DNA of 64,000 nt from Micropruina sonneratiae (GCF_025972045.1 NZ_JAPDHX010000003.1:434001-498000), one strand, 5' to 3'. Shown: positions 25,679-36,725, counted from the stretch's first letter. The notes: generated by a model not told the origin, from the sequence alone. Numbers and translations are program-made.

Positions 25679-26791
25679 GTGAGCGACACGGTCCATGACG
25701 CCCTGGTCATCGGTGCGGGCCAAGCGGGACTCTCTGCGTCCTATCACCTGACCAGGATGGGCATCGAGCACCTGCTGCTGGACGCCAACTCACGGCCGGG
25801 CGGTGCCTGGCAGCACCGCTGGGACGCCCTGACGATGGCCGATGTGCACCGGGTCGCCGACCTGCCCGGGTCGCGGCTGCCGCCGGCTGCGGACACCGCT
25901 CGGGCCAACAGGGCGGTGCCCGCGTACTTTGCCGCGTACGAGCGCGACCATCGGCTGCCGGTCGTGCGTCCGGTCAGTGTCCGCCGGGTCGAGCCCGACG
26001 CGGTCGGGTTCCTGGTCAGCGGGGTGGGCGAGGCCGGCCCGGCGCAGTGGCGCAGCCGCACCCTCGTCAACGCGACCGGGACCTGGACCCGTCCCTTCGT
26101 GCCGTCGTATCCCGGCCAGCGCACGTTCGCCGGAACCCAGCTGCACACGGTGGACTTCCCGGGACCGGCCTGGTTCGCCGGGCACCGGATCGTCGTGGTC
26201 GGCGGGGGAGCCTCCGCGGTGCAGTTCCTTGGCATGCTCGTCTCGGTCGTGGGAGCCGAGAACCTGGTCTGGGCCACCCGCACCGAACCCGACTGGCGTG
26301 CCGGGTCGTTCACCCCCGAGATCGGGCGGGCGGTGATCGCCCAGGTTCAGGAACAGGTGATGGCCGGATTGACGCCGCGGTCGGTGGTCTCCGTTACGGG
26401 GCTGCGGCTGCGCGAGCAGGAGAGCGAGGCGGAACGGCTCGGCGTGTACGCGCGGCGGCGGCCGATGTTCTCGCGGATCGAGCCGGGCGGCGTCCGCTGG
26501 GACGATCCGGAGCCCGCCGGGGCCGTCTTCGAGCCCGCCGACGTCATCCTGTGGGCCACCGGGTTCCGGGCGGCCGTCGACCACCTCGCCCCGCTGCACC
26601 TGCGCAGTCCGCACGGCGGTATCCAGCTCGCCGCCGACGGCACCTCGGCGGTCGCCGACCCGCGCGTCCAACTGGTCGGCTACGGGCCCTCGGCAAGCAC
26701 CATCGGCGCGAACCGGGCGGGTCGCAGCGCTGCCCGCGGCGTCCGCACGGCGCTGCAGGCGAAACATCCCGGCCCGGCGGCGGACGGCTGA
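25679..26791 (+). CDS. Flavin-containing monooxygenase-like NAD(P)/FAD oxidoreductase
   Basis: 370 aa. FAD-binding GAGQAGLSASYHL at ~12-24, LLLDANSRPGGAWQHRW, NADPH-binding VVVGGGASAVQFL at ~170 and the ATGFR-like motif (ILWATGF) near 303. Soluble, single polypeptide, similar to thioredoxin-reductase-like and FMO-type monooxygenases; substrate unknown. Start GTG 25679 lies only 2 nt after a GAGGGG stretch. Lies between comEC and holA in the same direction, probably by read-through. Confidence 0.85.
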   Translation: MSDTVHDALVIGAGQAGLSASYHLTRMGIEHLLLDANSRPGGAWQHRWDALTMADVHRVADLPGSRLPPAADTARANRAVPAYFAAYERDHRLPVVRPVSVRRVEPDAVGFLVSGVGEAGPAQWRSRTLVNATGTWTRPFVPSYPGQRTFAGTQLHTVDFPGPAWFAGHRIVVVGGGASAVQFLGMLVSVVGAENLVWATRTEPDWRAGSFTPEIGRAVIAQVQEQVMAGLTPRSVVSVTGLRLREQESEAERLGVYARRRPMFSRIEPGGVRWDDPEPAGAVFEPADVILWATGFRAAVDHLAPLHLRSPHGGIQLAADGTSAVADPRVQLVGYGPSASTIGANRAGRSAARGVRTALQAKHPGPAADG

Positions 26792-26837
26792 CAGCCGTCG
26801 ATGCGCGGCCGTTGCGTGACGTGTCGGCCGGGCCTGG

Positions 26838-26843
26838 CATGCT
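26838..26843 (+). promoter_or_regulatory. -10 hexamer (CATGCT) upstream of holA
   Basis: CATGCT sits at -12 to -7 before the ATG at 26850 without Shine-Dalgarno sequence; fits the leaderless pattern seen across the window. Confidence 0.35.
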
Positions 26844-26849
26844 GAGCCC

Positions 26850-27842
26850 ATGACCGCACCGTTCGCCACCGCGACCCTCATCCAGGGGCCCGAGGCGCTG
26901 ATCGCCGAGCGGGCGGTGCACGAGCTGGTGACCGCCGCCACCGCCGCCCGGCCCGACGCCACGGTCAGCCGGGTGCCCGCCGCGTCCCTCGACCGGGGCA
27001 CGCTGGCCGAGATCACCACCGGTTCGCTGTTCTCCAGCGCCGTGGTGGCGGTTGTCGAGAACCTGGCCGAACTGCCCGCAGAGGTGGTCGACGACCTGAT
27101 CGGACTGGCCGCCCAGCCGCCTGGCGAGGTAGCGCTGATCGTCGTGCACGGGGGCGGCCCCAAGGGCAAGGCGGTGCTGGATCGGCTGCGCAAGGCCGGC
27201 GTCCGGCAGGTCGAGGCCGCTGCGGTGAAACCGTGGGAACTGCCCCAGTTCGTCACCGCCGAAGCCCGCCGCCGCGGCGGGCGCATCGACCGCGGCAGCG
27301 CCGAGGCGCTCGTCGAGGCCGTGGGAAGCGACCTGCGCAGCGTCGCTGCGGCCGTCGCGCAACTGCTGGCCGATGCGCCCGAGCCGGTGATCACGCTGGC
27401 CGACGTGCAACGCTACTTCGCCGGACGGGCCGAGATCAGCGGGTTCGCCGTCGCCGACCACTGCCTCGACGGCAACCGTGAAGCCGCGCTGGGCAGCCTG
27501 CGCTGGGCGCTGGAGACCGGCGTGGCGCCGGTGCTGCTGACCAGTGCCGTCGCGTCCGGGCTGCGCAACCTCGGCAAGTACCTCGGTGCCCGCGACGACC
27601 GCTTGCGCGACGTCGAGCTGGCGCGACGGGTCGGCGTCCCGCCCTGGAAACTGAAGGACCTGAACCGGCAGGCCAGAGGATGGACGCCGGGCGCGGTCGC
27701 CACCGCGATCGGCCTGGCCGCCACGGCCGACGCCCAGGTGAAGGGCGCCTCCGGCGACCCGGCGTTCGCCCTGGAGTTGCTGGTGCTGCGGGTCATCGAC
27801 TGTCGGTCGCAGGCGAGGCGCGGCGCGGCGTCCCGAGCCTGA
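26850..27842 (+). CDS. holA: DNA polymerase III delta subunit
   Basis: 330 aa. The clamp-loader delta family: ATPase-like fold without Walker A, with LIQGPEALIAERAVHELV at the start, a middle helicase-like part (VHGGGPKGKAVLDRLRKAGV) and the C-terminal collar region (ALRWALETGVAPVLLTSAVASGLRNLGKY). It opens the beta clamp in the clamp loader. Classical actinobacterial position after comEC. Confidence 0.93.
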   Translation: MTAPFATATLIQGPEALIAERAVHELVTAATAARPDATVSRVPAASLDRGTLAEITTGSLFSSAVVAVVENLAELPAEVVDDLIGLAAQPPGEVALIVVHGGGPKGKAVLDRLRKAGVRQVEAAAVKPWELPQFVTAEARRRGGRIDRGSAEALVEAVGSDLRSVAAAVAQLLADAPEPVITLADVQRYFAGRAEISGFAVADHCLDGNREAALGSLRWALETGVAPVLLTSAVASGLRNLGKYLGARDDRLRDVELARRVGVPPWKLKDLNRQARGWTPGAVATAIGLAATADAQVKGASGDPAFALELLVLRVIDCRSQARRGAASRA

Positions 27843-27924
27843 CGGCGCCAGCGCACGCCGGAGCCCGTTCCCAGCGCCGCTGAGGCGAACCGTGCGGAGC
27901 GTGAGGTGAGCCCGTCCCTGACAG

Positions 27925-27972
27925 GCGAAACCCGCCCGCTGGCGGGGGGACGACCAGTCGGACGGGTTTCGC
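27925..27972. terminator. Hairpin between holA and convergent secreted-protein gene
   Basis: GCGAAACCCG and CGGGTTTCGC pair (10 bp) with an internal GC-rich region in the 28-nt loop. It lies between two convergent genes and could terminate both. No T-tract. Confidence 0.55.
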
Positions 27973-28007
27973 GTTCGGGGTGGTTGCGTCACCCCAGGCC
28001 GCAAACC

Positions 28008-28547
28008 TCAGCGCTTCACGGAGATGTGCACGTGGTCGAAGTGATTCGCGGTGGCGCCGCCACGGTTGGCCATCTTGCGCCACCGGGGGGTCGCGGTGGT
28101 CCAGATCTTCTGCCGGAAGATCACGTAGTGGATCTTGTACTTCTTGGCGGTCTTCTTCTTCGCGAAGTACTTGGCGATCGACCAGCCGAGCGACTTGTTC
28201 TTCTTCCACTTCGGGATCATCACGTCGAGGGCCCGGCCGGCCGGATGATCGCCCGAGTACGCACTGCCGGCCCGCCAGCCGCCGATGTAGCGGACCTTGC
28301 TCCACGAGTTGCGGACCTTCTTGGCCACCTTCTTGGCCTTCTTGGTCAGCCTCTTGTAGTGCGAGATCTTCGCCTTGGGCGCATTGCCCTTGAGCAGCGG
28401 CACCGTGGCGCCGTTCGCGCTGGTGACCGCGTCCCGCTCGAGGACGGCTCCCGCGCTCGGTGAGGCGAAGCCGAAGGAGCCGACAGCGACTCCGAGCGAA
28501 AGGGTCGTGGCCGCCGTGGTGATGGCGATGCGCCTGCGGATGTTCAT
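28008..28547 (-). CDS. Secreted ARB-07466-like cell-wall protein
   Basis: 179 aa. A signal peptide (MNIRRRIAITTAATTLSLGVAVG, cleaved around residue 33), then a Lys-rich stretch (~55-82) and the ARB-07466-like C-terminal domain: YIGGWRAGSAYSGDHPAGRALDVMI with an SxHPxGxAxD-like motif as in M15/LysM-associated peptidases, and NHFDHVHIS at the end. The family is believed to be zinc-linked and cell-wall associated; enzyme activity is not established for it. A CTGAG-containing inverted repeat lies upstream. Confidence 0.8.
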   Translation of the reverse strand: MNIRRRIAITTAATTLSLGVAVGSFGFASPSAGAVLERDAVTSANGATVPLLKGNAPKAKISHYKRLTKKAKKVAKKVRNSWSKVRYIGGWRAGSAYSGDHPAGRALDVMIPKWKKNKSLGWSIAKYFAKKKTAKKYKIHYVIFRQKIWTTATPRWRKMANRGGATANHFDHVHISVKR

Positions 28548-28625
28548 CTGACTCCCCGTTGCGTCGTGGCCTCCGAACGAGACCTCACCGAAGGGGAGTT
28601 CTCCCGCCGCCCTCCCCAGGAATGT

Positions 28626-28670
28626 CTGAGAAACCTAACCCATTTCTCAGGGTTCTCCAAAATTGCTCAG
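28626..28670. promoter_or_regulatory. CTGAGAAA inverted repeat upstream of the secreted-protein gene
   Basis: CTGAGAAA (28626-28633) and TTTCTCAG (28643-28650) form a perfect inverted repeat with 9-nt spacer; a further CTCAG is at 28666-28670. The core CTGAG is shared with the elements before the NlpC/P60 genes. The position, 79-123 nt before the start codon, fits an operator. Confidence 0.4.
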
Positions 28671-28763
28671 GTTTGGTGGTCGGGTCGGGGCGCGGCCGTG
28701 GGACGGCCTCAGTCAGCGGAGGCGGCTGTCAGGTGTCGGACGCCGGTGTCCGGGCACGCACAA

Positions 28764-28789
28764 GCGCCGCCCGAACCAGCGGGCGGCGC
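28764..28789 (-). terminator. rpsT terminator hairpin
   Basis: GCGCCGCCCG and CGGGCGGCGC (10-bp perfect stem) with a 6-nt loop start 13 nt after the rpsT stop codon; weak T content follows. Confidence 0.8.
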
Positions 28790-28801
28790 GAATGGGTCAG
28801 C

Positions 28802-29062
28802 TCAGAGAGCGGCGGCCTGGGAGGCGATCGCCGACTTGCGGTTGGCGGCCTGATTGCGATGGATGACGCCCTTCGAGGCGGCCTTGTCCAGCGCGCGGCA
28901 CGCGGCGGCGGCCAGGGTCTGCGCCTTCTCGGTCTCGCCGGCGTCGACGGCCTCGCGGAACCGGCGCACGTGGGTGCGCAGCGTGGACTTCACGGCCTTG
29001 TTGCGCTGACGAGCCTTCTCGTTCGTCTTGATGCGCTTCATCTGGGACTTGATGTTCGCCAC
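28802..29062 (-). CDS. rpsT: 30S ribosomal protein S20
   Basis: 86 aa, basic, normal length. Typical start [20 protein letters not shown] and C-terminal [20 protein letters not shown]. Binds 16S rRNA early in small-subunit assembly. GTG start with AGAGG 8 nt upstream. Flanked by a promoter and a terminator, so it is its own transcription unit. Confidence 0.97.
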   Translation of the reverse strand: MANIKSQMKRIKTNEKARQRNKAVKSTLRTHVRRFREAVDAGETEKAQTLAAAACRALDKAASKGVIHRNQAANRKSAIASQAAAL

Positions 29063-29122
29063 AGGGCTTGCCTCTTCGATGCTTGATCTTGGGTTGGGCG
29101 CCCGACTCGGACGCGACCCCCA

Positions 29123-29152
29123 ACGTTACCAAACCCGACGGCGGCTCACCAA
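29123..29152 (-). promoter_or_regulatory. rpsT promoter (TTGGTG - 18 bp - TAACGT)
   Basis: -35 TTGGTG (29147-29152) and -10 TAACGT (29123-29128) with an 18-bp spacer, 60 nt upstream of the rpsT start. This is the best sigma-70-like match in the window. Confidence 0.6.
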
Positions 29153-29175
29153 AACGGGCCCGGCGGGCGGGGCCC
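29151..29175 (-). terminator. Terminator after the PEP-synthase-like gene
   Basis: GGGCCC and GGGCCC (6-bp stem) with 8-nt loop and a following TTTT lie immediately downstream of the stop codon at 29178; the T-tract overlaps the -35 of the rpsT promoter. Confidence 0.6.
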
Positions 29176-29177
29176 AC

Positions 29178-31736
29178 TCACCACTGCAGCAGCAGACGTT
29201 GCTCGGTCACGTCGGCGTGCAGCATCAGGCCGGGGGTGTCGGCCTGATGAACGACGGCCGTCAGCGCGTCGTCCGGGCCCCGGCCGGTGTGGGTGTTGGG
29301 CAGCTCCAGGAGCAGTTCCGGCCGGAAGATCACCCCGGGTCGTTCGTCGAACACCGCCGCGAAGAAGATGCCCGACTCGACGAGCTCCTGGAAGAAGTGG
29401 CTGCCGTAGGACAACTCCGGCCGGAAGTCGCCCTCGGAGTACGTGGTCTCGACGAGTCCGACGAAGCGGTTCAGGTCGTTGAAGTGGGTCGGGACGCCCA
29501 GCGACGGCATCGAGGTGCCCCAACGGCCCGGTCCGATCAGCAGGGCCGCCCCGGTCAGCGACCGATTGAGCTCACCGATCCGCCGGGCCACCGCGTACCG
29601 GTCGGGCTGGCCCAGCGCCAGGTAGGCGTCCGGACGCACCCAGACGACCTGATCGATCGGCAGCCGGACGTTGCCGCCCATGAAGTTGCCGCGGTCGGCC
29701 AGCAGGCAGCGCTCCGGCACCGGCTCGGGCACCCCCACGGCGCCGCCGACGCCCCGGGTCTGCAGCGGGCGGCACTGCACCAGGTTCAGCACCGCCACTC
29801 CGTCCGGATCGCGGTTGACCGTGAACTCGATGTCGACCGGGTGCCGGTAGGCCGAGGCGAGGGCCGCCAGCACCTGCCGCAGCAGTGCGGCCACGCCGGC
29901 CTCGTCGAGCAGGGCGGCGAAGTCCACCACCTCCGGGGTCGGCTTCGTGCTGCGGCCCAGCTCGCGCAGCCGGCGCGCGGCCGCCGCGTCGGCGCCGGCC
30001 ACGAGCCTCCAGTCGGCGGGCTGAACCACGGCGCGGGCCTCGGCGAGCGCAACGGTACGGGGGGAGTCGGCGGGCAGGTCCAGTACGTCGACGCGCCGCT
30101 GCGTCCACCGGCCCTGGTCCTGGCCGCCCAACGGCGCGGACGAGGGGTCGGCCAGGCTGACGATGCGGGCGTTGTCGCGTCCGGAGCGATCCACCGCCCG
30201 GGTGCCCAGCCCGGTGACCAGCCGCGCCATGCCGGCGTCGGGCAGCGACGGGTCCCACACGTACAGCGACGACGAGTGCGCCACCCCGGCGGCGAGCGGG
30301 AAGAACAGGCCGTCGTGCAGGTCGCCGCTGACCCGCTGTACCAGGATCGCCATCTGCTCGTCGAGGTCGAGCAGGCCGCGGTCGGCCCGGTACTGCAACG
30401 CCTCCGGCCCGACCGCGCTCGCGTACACGGTGCGCACGGCGTCCTCGAAGGCGGCGAGCCGTTGCGCCGGGGTGCCCTGGTTGACGCAGAACACGCTCGC
30501 GTACTTGCCGGCGAACGCGTTGCCGAAGTCGTCCTCGAGCAGCGAACTGGACCGGACGATGATCGGTGCCTGACCGAAGTGCTCCAGCAGCTGCAGGAAG
30601 TCCTCGCGCTGCGCCCGGGGGAACTCCCCGGCGGGAATGGCCCGGTGCAGCCGTTCGGCCGCCGCCCTCCCGCCGACGTCGGTGCCCACGCCGCCGGCGC
30701 CTCCGAGGCCCTGCTTGTGCGCCGTCCAGTCCGACCACCAGCCGTTGGTGACCAGGAACGTGACGAACACGTCGGTGCCGATGAAGAACGAGTCGTGCGG
30801 CTCGAGCCGGCCGGTGACCGACTCGTCGCCGGCCTGCTCGAGGATCGCCCGGGCGACCAGCATGCCCAGGCTCTTGCCGCCGATCCGGCCGGTGCCGATC
30901 AACCTGGACGCCACCGCCAGCAGGTCGACCAGGCGCAGGCTCGTGCGGCTGAGTTCCGCCATCCGGCCACGCGCCCCGACGAGCACCTCGATCAGGGTCC
31001 GGCGGGCCGCCTCCTGGGTGGCGGCGTCGCCGTCCAGGGCGGCCCAGGCGTCGTCGACCACGCCCTGCCACACCTCGGGCTGGTCGATCCGCCGGGCGAG
31101 CGAGGCGAAGAGTTGGGTGGTGGCCGCCGACGACGTGATCGACAGCGCCCGGCCGCCGCTGAGCAGGTGCGGGAAGAACATCGTGGGGGAGTGCCGCTGC
31201 CACACCTTCAACGGATGGACGTAGACGGCATCGTCGATCCGGTGCAGGTCGAGCAGTACCTGGGTGGTCTCGCGGATCGCGGCGACGGTCGCGTAGCTGT
31301 GCCGGTTCCGCAGCAGCGGGAAGTAGGCGATGGTGTCGAGCTCGAACAGGTATGGGCAGGTGGCGCGGAAGAAGTTGGCCACCATCAGGTCGGAGCGCCA
31401 CGCGAGGTGGAGGTCGGTCAGCGGTTCGATCACGTAGAAGCCCAGCCGGCCCACCCGTGCCAGCAGCTCGTGCACCGCGATCGCGAACGGCTCGAAGCCG
31501 GCGAACGGGTCCAGGGTGTGCACCTCGACCCCGGCCAGGTCCTCCAGCAGCGGCGGCCGCTGGCCGAAGCTCAGGTACAGCACCCGGCGACCCTCCGCCA
31601 GGGCGCGTCGGACGAACGGCTCCGCCACCGCGGCGAAGTCCGCCTCGGAGTCGACCTGCCAGACCACGTTGTCGCCGACCCGCAGGTCGTCGATGATCGC
31701 GTCCAGGCCCGGGACGCCGGTGCTGGCGCGCGCCAT
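29178..31736 (-). CDS. PEP/pyruvate-binding (PPDK N-terminal) protein with degenerate KaiC/RecA-like N-domain
   Basis: 852 aa. The N-terminal ~230 aa (VPGLDAIIDDLRVGDNVVWQVDSEADF) resembles KaiC-type ATPases but has lost Walker A (no GKT/S). The central part contains the pyruvate phosphate dikinase ATP-grasp segment (GGKSLGMLVARAILEQ, then IIVRSSSLLEDDFGNAFAGKYASVF, with a classic RSSS and later DIEFTVN region). There is no phosphohistidine or C-terminal PEP domain, so it is not a full PEP synthase. Start ATG 31736 lies 8 nt after the gdhA stop; probably co-transcribed and possibly regulating or modifying the same pathway. Function unknown. Confidence 0.8.
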   Translation of the reverse strand: MARASTGVPGLDAIIDDLRVGDNVVWQVDSEADFAAVAEPFVRRALAEGRRVLYLSFGQRPPLLEDLAGVEVHTLDPFAGFEPFAIAVHELLARVGRLGFYVIEPLTDLHLAWRSDLMVANFFRATCPYLFELDTIAYFPLLRNRHSYATVAAIRETTQVLLDLHRIDDAVYVHPLKVWQRHSPTMFFPHLLSGGRALSITSSAATTQLFASLARRIDQPEVWQGVVDDAWAALDGDAATQEAARRTLIEVLVGARGRMAELSRTSLRLVDLLAVASRLIGTGRIGGKSLGMLVARAILEQAGDESVTGRLEPHDSFFIGTDVFVTFLVTNGWWSDWTAHKQGLGGAGGVGTDVGGRAAAERLHRAIPAGEFPRAQREDFLQLLEHFGQAPIIVRSSSLLEDDFGNAFAGKYASVFCVNQGTPAQRLAAFEDAVRTVYASAVGPEALQYRADRGLLDLDEQMAILVQRVSGDLHDGLFFPLAAGVAHSSSLYVWDPSLPDAGMARLVTGLGTRAVDRSGRDNARIVSLADPSSAPLGGQDQGRWTQRRVDVLDLPADSPRTVALAEARAVVQPADWRLVAGADAAAARRLRELGRSTKPTPEVVDFAALLDEAGVAALLRQVLAALASAYRHPVDIEFTVNRDPDGVAVLNLVQCRPLQTRGVGGAVGVPEPVPERCLLADRGNFMGGNVRLPIDQVVWVRPDAYLALGQPDRYAVARRIGELNRSLTGAALLIGPGRWGTSMPSLGVPTHFNDLNRFVGLVETTYSEGDFRPELSYGSHFFQELVESGIFFAAVFDERPGVIFRPELLLELPNTHTGRGPDDALTAVVHQADTPGLMLHADVTEQRLLLQW

Positions 31737-31744
31737 CGGCCGGC

Positions 31745-33139
<1,395 letters not shown>

Positions 33140-33200
33140 TCACATGGTGGGTGCGCCCCCTGCCCGGGACGCGGCGGCGCGTGGCCGGCGTCCGGATCGA

Positions 33201-33206
33201 TAGAGT
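33201..33206 (+). promoter_or_regulatory. -10 hexamer (TAGAGT) of lepA
   Basis: Lies 31 nt before the lepA ATG; preceded by CGA. A normal leader with AGGACAGGTGA ribosome site fits. No convincing -35. Confidence 0.35.
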
Positions 33207-33236
33207 GAGCCCTCGGACCCGACACAGGACAGGTGA

Positions 33237-35069
33237 ATGAGCGGACCCCGCCCCGGCGCGACGCCCCCGGAGATCATCCGGAACTTCTGCATCATCGCCC
33301 ACATCGACCACGGCAAGTCGACGCTGGCCGATCGGATGCTGCAGCTGACCGGGGTGGTCGACGACCGCGCCATGCGCGCCCAGTACCTCGACCGGATGGA
33401 CATCGAGCGGGAACGCGGCATCACGATCAAGTCCCAGGCCGTCCGGATGCCGTGGACGCAGGGTGGTGTCACCCACGTCCTGAACATGATCGACACCCCC
33501 GGCCACGTCGACTTCACCTACGAGGTGTCCCGCTCGCTGGCCGCCTGCGAGGGCGCGATCCTGCTGATCGACGCGGCGCAGGGCATCGAGGCGCAGACCC
33601 TGGCCAACCTGTACCTGGCGTTGGACGCCGACCTGCACATCATTCCGGTGCTCAACAAGATCGACCTGCCCAGTGCGCAGCCCGACAAGTTCGCCGCCGA
33701 GATCGCCCACCTGGTGGGCTGCGAGCCCGGTGACGTGTTCCGGGTGTCGGCCAAGACCGGCGAGGGCGTGGGTGAACTGCTGGACGCCATCGTGGCGCAG
33801 GTCCCGGCCCCTTCCGGAACGGCGGACGCCCCGGCGCGGGCCCTGATCTTCGACTCCGTCTACGACACCTACCGCGGCGTGGTCACCTACGTGCGGGTGG
33901 TGGACGGCGCGCTCGCGCACCGCGACCGCATCCTGATGATGTCCACCAAGGCCACCCACGAGGTCCTCGAGGTCGGCGTGATCAGCCCCGAGCCCAAGCC
34001 GGCCAAGGGGTTGGGCTCCGGCGAGGTGGGCTATCTGATCACCGGGGTGAAGGACGTCCGGCAGTCGCGGGTCGGTGACACCGTGACCCTGGCGTCCCGT
34101 CCGGCGCACGAGAACCTGGGCGGCTACCGGCAGCCCAACCCGATGGTGTACGCGGGGCTGTACCCGATCGACGGCGCCGACTTCCCCGAGCTGCGCGAGG
34201 CGCTGGACAAGCTGCAGCTCAACGACGCCGCGCTGGTCTACGAGCCCGAGACGTCCGGCGCCCTCGGGTTCGGCTTCCGGGTCGGCTTCCTGGGCCTGCT
34301 GCACATGGAGATCGTCCGCGAGCGGCTCGAGCGGGAGTTCGACCTCGACCTGATCTCGACCGCGCCGAACGTGGTCTACCGGGTGGTGATGGAGGACGGC
34401 AGCGAGCACGTCGTCACCAACCCCTCGGAGTATCCCGAAGGCAAGGTCGCCCAGGTGTGGGAGCCGGTTGTGAAGGCGACCATCCTGACCCCGACCGACT
34501 ACATCGGCGCCATCCTCGAGCTGTGCCAGGCCCGCCGCGGCATCCAGACCGGCATGGACTATCTCAGCGAGGACCGGGTCGAGATCCGCTACCAGCTGCC
34601 GCTGGCCGAGATCGTGTTCGACTTCTTCGACGCCCTGAAGTCGCGGACGAAGGGGTACGCCTCGCTGGACTACGACGAGGCGGGCGAACAGCAGGCGAAG
34701 CTGGTCAAGGTGGACATCCTGCTGCACGGCGACCCCGTGGACGCCTTCAGCGCGATCGTGCACACCGACGCCGCCTACGCCTACGGGGTGGCGATGGCCC
34801 GCAAGCTGAAGGAACTCATCCCCAGGCAGCAGTTCGAGGTGCCCATCCAGGCCGCGATCGGGTCGCGGGTGATCGCCCGCGAGACGGTCCGCGCGATGCG
34901 CAAGGACGTGCTGGCCAAGTGCTACGGCGGCGACATCACCCGCAAGCGCAAGCTGCTCGAGAAGCAGAAGGAGGGCAAGAAGCGGATGAAGATGGTCGGC
35001 CGGGTCGAGGTGCCCCAGGAGGCCTTCGTCGCCGCTTTGTCGACCGGGGAGACGTCCGCCAAGAAGTGA
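33237..35069 (+). CDS. lepA: Elongation factor 4 (LepA), ribosome back-translocating GTPase
   Basis: 610 aa, full length. GTPase motifs: G1 AHIDHGKST (~21-29), G2 RGITIKSQ, G3 DTPGH, G4 NKID. The C-terminal LepA-specific domain includes the [16 protein letters not shown] segment and C-terminal basic tail. It acts on stalled ribosomes in the cytoplasm. AGGACAGG provides the ribosome site. Followed by a plausible terminator. Confidence 0.97.
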   Translation: MSGPRPGATPPEIIRNFCIIAHIDHGKSTLADRMLQLTGVVDDRAMRAQYLDRMDIERERGITIKSQAVRMPWTQGGVTHVLNMIDTPGHVDFTYEVSRSLAACEGAILLIDAAQGIEAQTLANLYLALDADLHIIPVLNKIDLPSAQPDKFAAEIAHLVGCEPGDVFRVSAKTGEGVGELLDAIVAQVPAPSGTADAPARALIFDSVYDTYRGVVTYVRVVDGALAHRDRILMMSTKATHEVLEVGVISPEPKPAKGLGSGEVGYLITGVKDVRQSRVGDTVTLASRPAHENLGGYRQPNPMVYAGLYPIDGADFPELREALDKLQLNDAALVYEPETSGALGFGFRVGFLGLLHMEIVRERLEREFDLDLISTAPNVVYRVVMEDGSEHVVTNPSEYPEGKVAQVWEPVVKATILTPTDYIGAILELCQARRGIQTGMDYLSEDRVEIRYQLPLAEIVFDFFDALKSRTKGYASLDYDEAGEQQAKLVKVDILLHGDPVDAFSAIVHTDAAYAYGVAMARKLKELIPRQQFEVPIQAAIGSRVIARETVRAMRKDVLAKCYGGDITRKRKLLEKQKEGKKRMKMVGRVEVPQEAFVAALSTGETSAKK

Positions 35070-35096
35070 ACCGGCCCCATTTCAGGCCACTCTTTT
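35065..35096 (+). terminator. Probable lepA terminator
   Basis: AGTG..GGCC and GGCC.ACT flank an 8-nt loop, followed by CTTTT. The stem is imperfect; placement directly after the stop codon supports the call. Confidence 0.45.
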
Positions 35097-35099
35097 GCT

Positions 35100-35906
35100 T
35101 CAGCTCTTCAGTTCGCCGATGTAGAACTGGGTGAGCTGGCTCTCGGGTCGCCCCTGGCCCGAGTGCTGGGCGTCGAATGCCGCGGTGGCGTCGGTGCCGC
35201 ACAGCGCGACGATGTGCTCGGGGCCGCCGGGATGCTGGTTGATCCAGTCGGTCAGGTCGTAGACGCCGCCGCGGATCGCGGCCCAGCAACTGGTGGTGCT
35301 GTTGTGTTCCTTGACCTCGTCCAGCGTGTAGCTCTGCGCGGCTGACTCCGTCGCGGTCGCAGTGGGGCTCGCGCCGGCGCTGGGCGTCGTGCTGGCACCG
35401 GACGTCGCGCCGCTCGGGCTCGCGCCGGCCGGCACCGATGCCGCCGGGCCGCTGGGGCGTGTCCCGGACGCGCCGCTTCCTCCCCACACCGCCACGGCGC
35501 CGCTGTGGCCGACCAGCACGGTGAGCACGATGCAGCCCACCGACAGGGCCGCAGCCAGCCACCCCATGACCCTGGACGCCGTGGCCTGTTCGGCCCGGCC
35601 GCGCTGCAGGAAGTACCACACACCGGCGACCAGCAGCGTGCCGCCGGACGCCCAGGGGAGCCAGGTTCCGTAGCTCATGTGCTGGGCGGGCGTGCCCACC
35701 TCCTGAGCCAGCGCCAAGCCGGACTGGACGGCGACGAACGCCGAGACGGTGCCCACCAGCAGGCCGAGCACGGCCAGGCCGGCGAAGCGGCGGCGCAGGC
35801 GTCCGATGAAGGCGCAGGCGATGACTCCCAGTGCCGACAGCGGCAGCAGCACCACGACAGCGTGCACGACCAGGGGGTGGAGCGGTAGGCCGAAGACGTC
35901 GAACAC
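35100..35906 (-). CDS. DUF2231-type membrane protein fused to an extracytoplasmic cytochrome b5 domain
   Basis: 268 aa. Four hydrophobic helices in the first ~145 aa (start MFDVFGLPLHPLVVHAVVVLLPLSALG is typical of DUF2231) with conserved His at ~11 and ~15. A Ser/Thr/Pro/Ala linker (~150-195) leads to a cytochrome b5 fold (~196-265), with haem ligands at His225 (HPGG) and His248. Likely electron transfer at the outer face of the membrane. SD GGAG 8 nt before the GTG start. A second cytochrome b5 protein lies at 40263. Confidence 0.85.
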   Translation of the reverse strand: MFDVFGLPLHPLVVHAVVVLLPLSALGVIACAFIGRLRRRFAGLAVLGLLVGTVSAFVAVQSGLALAQEVGTPAQHMSYGTWLPWASGGTLLVAGVWYFLQRGRAEQATASRVMGWLAAALSVGCIVLTVLVGHSGAVAVWGGSGASGTRPSGPAASVPAGASPSGATSGASTTPSAGASPTATATESAAQSYTLDEVKEHNSTTSCWAAIRGGVYDLTDWINQHPGGPEHIVALCGTDATAAFDAQHSGQGRPESQLTQFYIGELKS

Positions 35907-36074
35907 GGTGGGCTCCTCTGTCGGGGCGGACGCCAGGACGCTGACGCATCAACAATACCGGCGTCGAAGTGTCACCCAAGAGCGCGAACCTGTGGGTAAT
36001 TCACCAGCTGGGGAGAACGGTTGGCGCTCCAGGACGCGCCAGGACCCGCCGGGCCGGCCGTCGGCGCGGTCGGC

Positions 36075-36680
36075 TCACCGCGCCGGGTTGACCGTCCGGC
36101 GCCGGTGCAGCAGCCAGGCGGCGAGCACGCCCCCCACGGCGCCGCCGAGGTGGGCCTGCCAGGAGACCCCCGCCTGACTGGGGAAGACACCCCACAACAC
36201 GCCGCCGTAGACGGCGAAGACGACGATCGCCAGCACGATCTGGGTGCCGTTGCGGCTGAACACCGCTCGGGCGAGCAGATAGCTCAGCCACCCGAAGATC
36301 AGCCCCGACGCCCCGATGGTCAGCGTGTTCGGCGGATTCAGCAACCAGGCGAACAGCCCGCTCACCACGGCCACGATCACCGTCGCCGAGACGGCGCGCA
36401 GCGTGCCACCGAGCAGCACCAGGAAACCGAGCACCGCGAACGGCACGGTGTTGGCCAGCAGGTGCGCCCACCCGCCGTGCAGGAACGGCGCCACGAACAC
36501 CGAGCCCAGCGAGTCGAGCGACCACGACCGGATGCCCAGGGCGTCCAACGTGCCGCGCAACAGGTGATCGACGAGCTCGATCACCCACAGCAGGGCCGTC
36601 CATACGCCCATCACGAGGCCGGCGGTCCTCGGTGCGACCGGGGCGTTGGCACGGACGACGAGGCTGCGGCTGCTGCTCAT
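36075..36680 (-). CDS. Rhomboid family intramembrane serine protease
   Basis: 201 aa, six helices. The catalytic Ser lies in TIGASGLIFGWLSYLL and the catalytic His in WQAHLGGAVGGVLAAW; an HGGWAHLLANTVPFAVLG segment matches the loop near helix 2. Cuts transmembrane substrates. ATG 36680 preferred over longer open frame; divergent from the acyl-CoA ligase gene (57-bp spacer). Confidence 0.92.
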   Translation of the reverse strand: MSSSRSLVVRANAPVAPRTAGLVMGVWTALLWVIELVDHLLRGTLDALGIRSWSLDSLGSVFVAPFLHGGWAHLLANTVPFAVLGFLVLLGGTLRAVSATVIVAVVSGLFAWLLNPPNTLTIGASGLIFGWLSYLLARAVFSRNGTQIVLAIVVFAVYGGVLWGVFPSQAGVSWQAHLGGAVGGVLAAWLLHRRRTVNPAR

Positions 36681-36725
36681 GGTCCCAGTCTGCCGGGCGG
36701 AGCCAACCGCACCGCCGGGAGGGGC

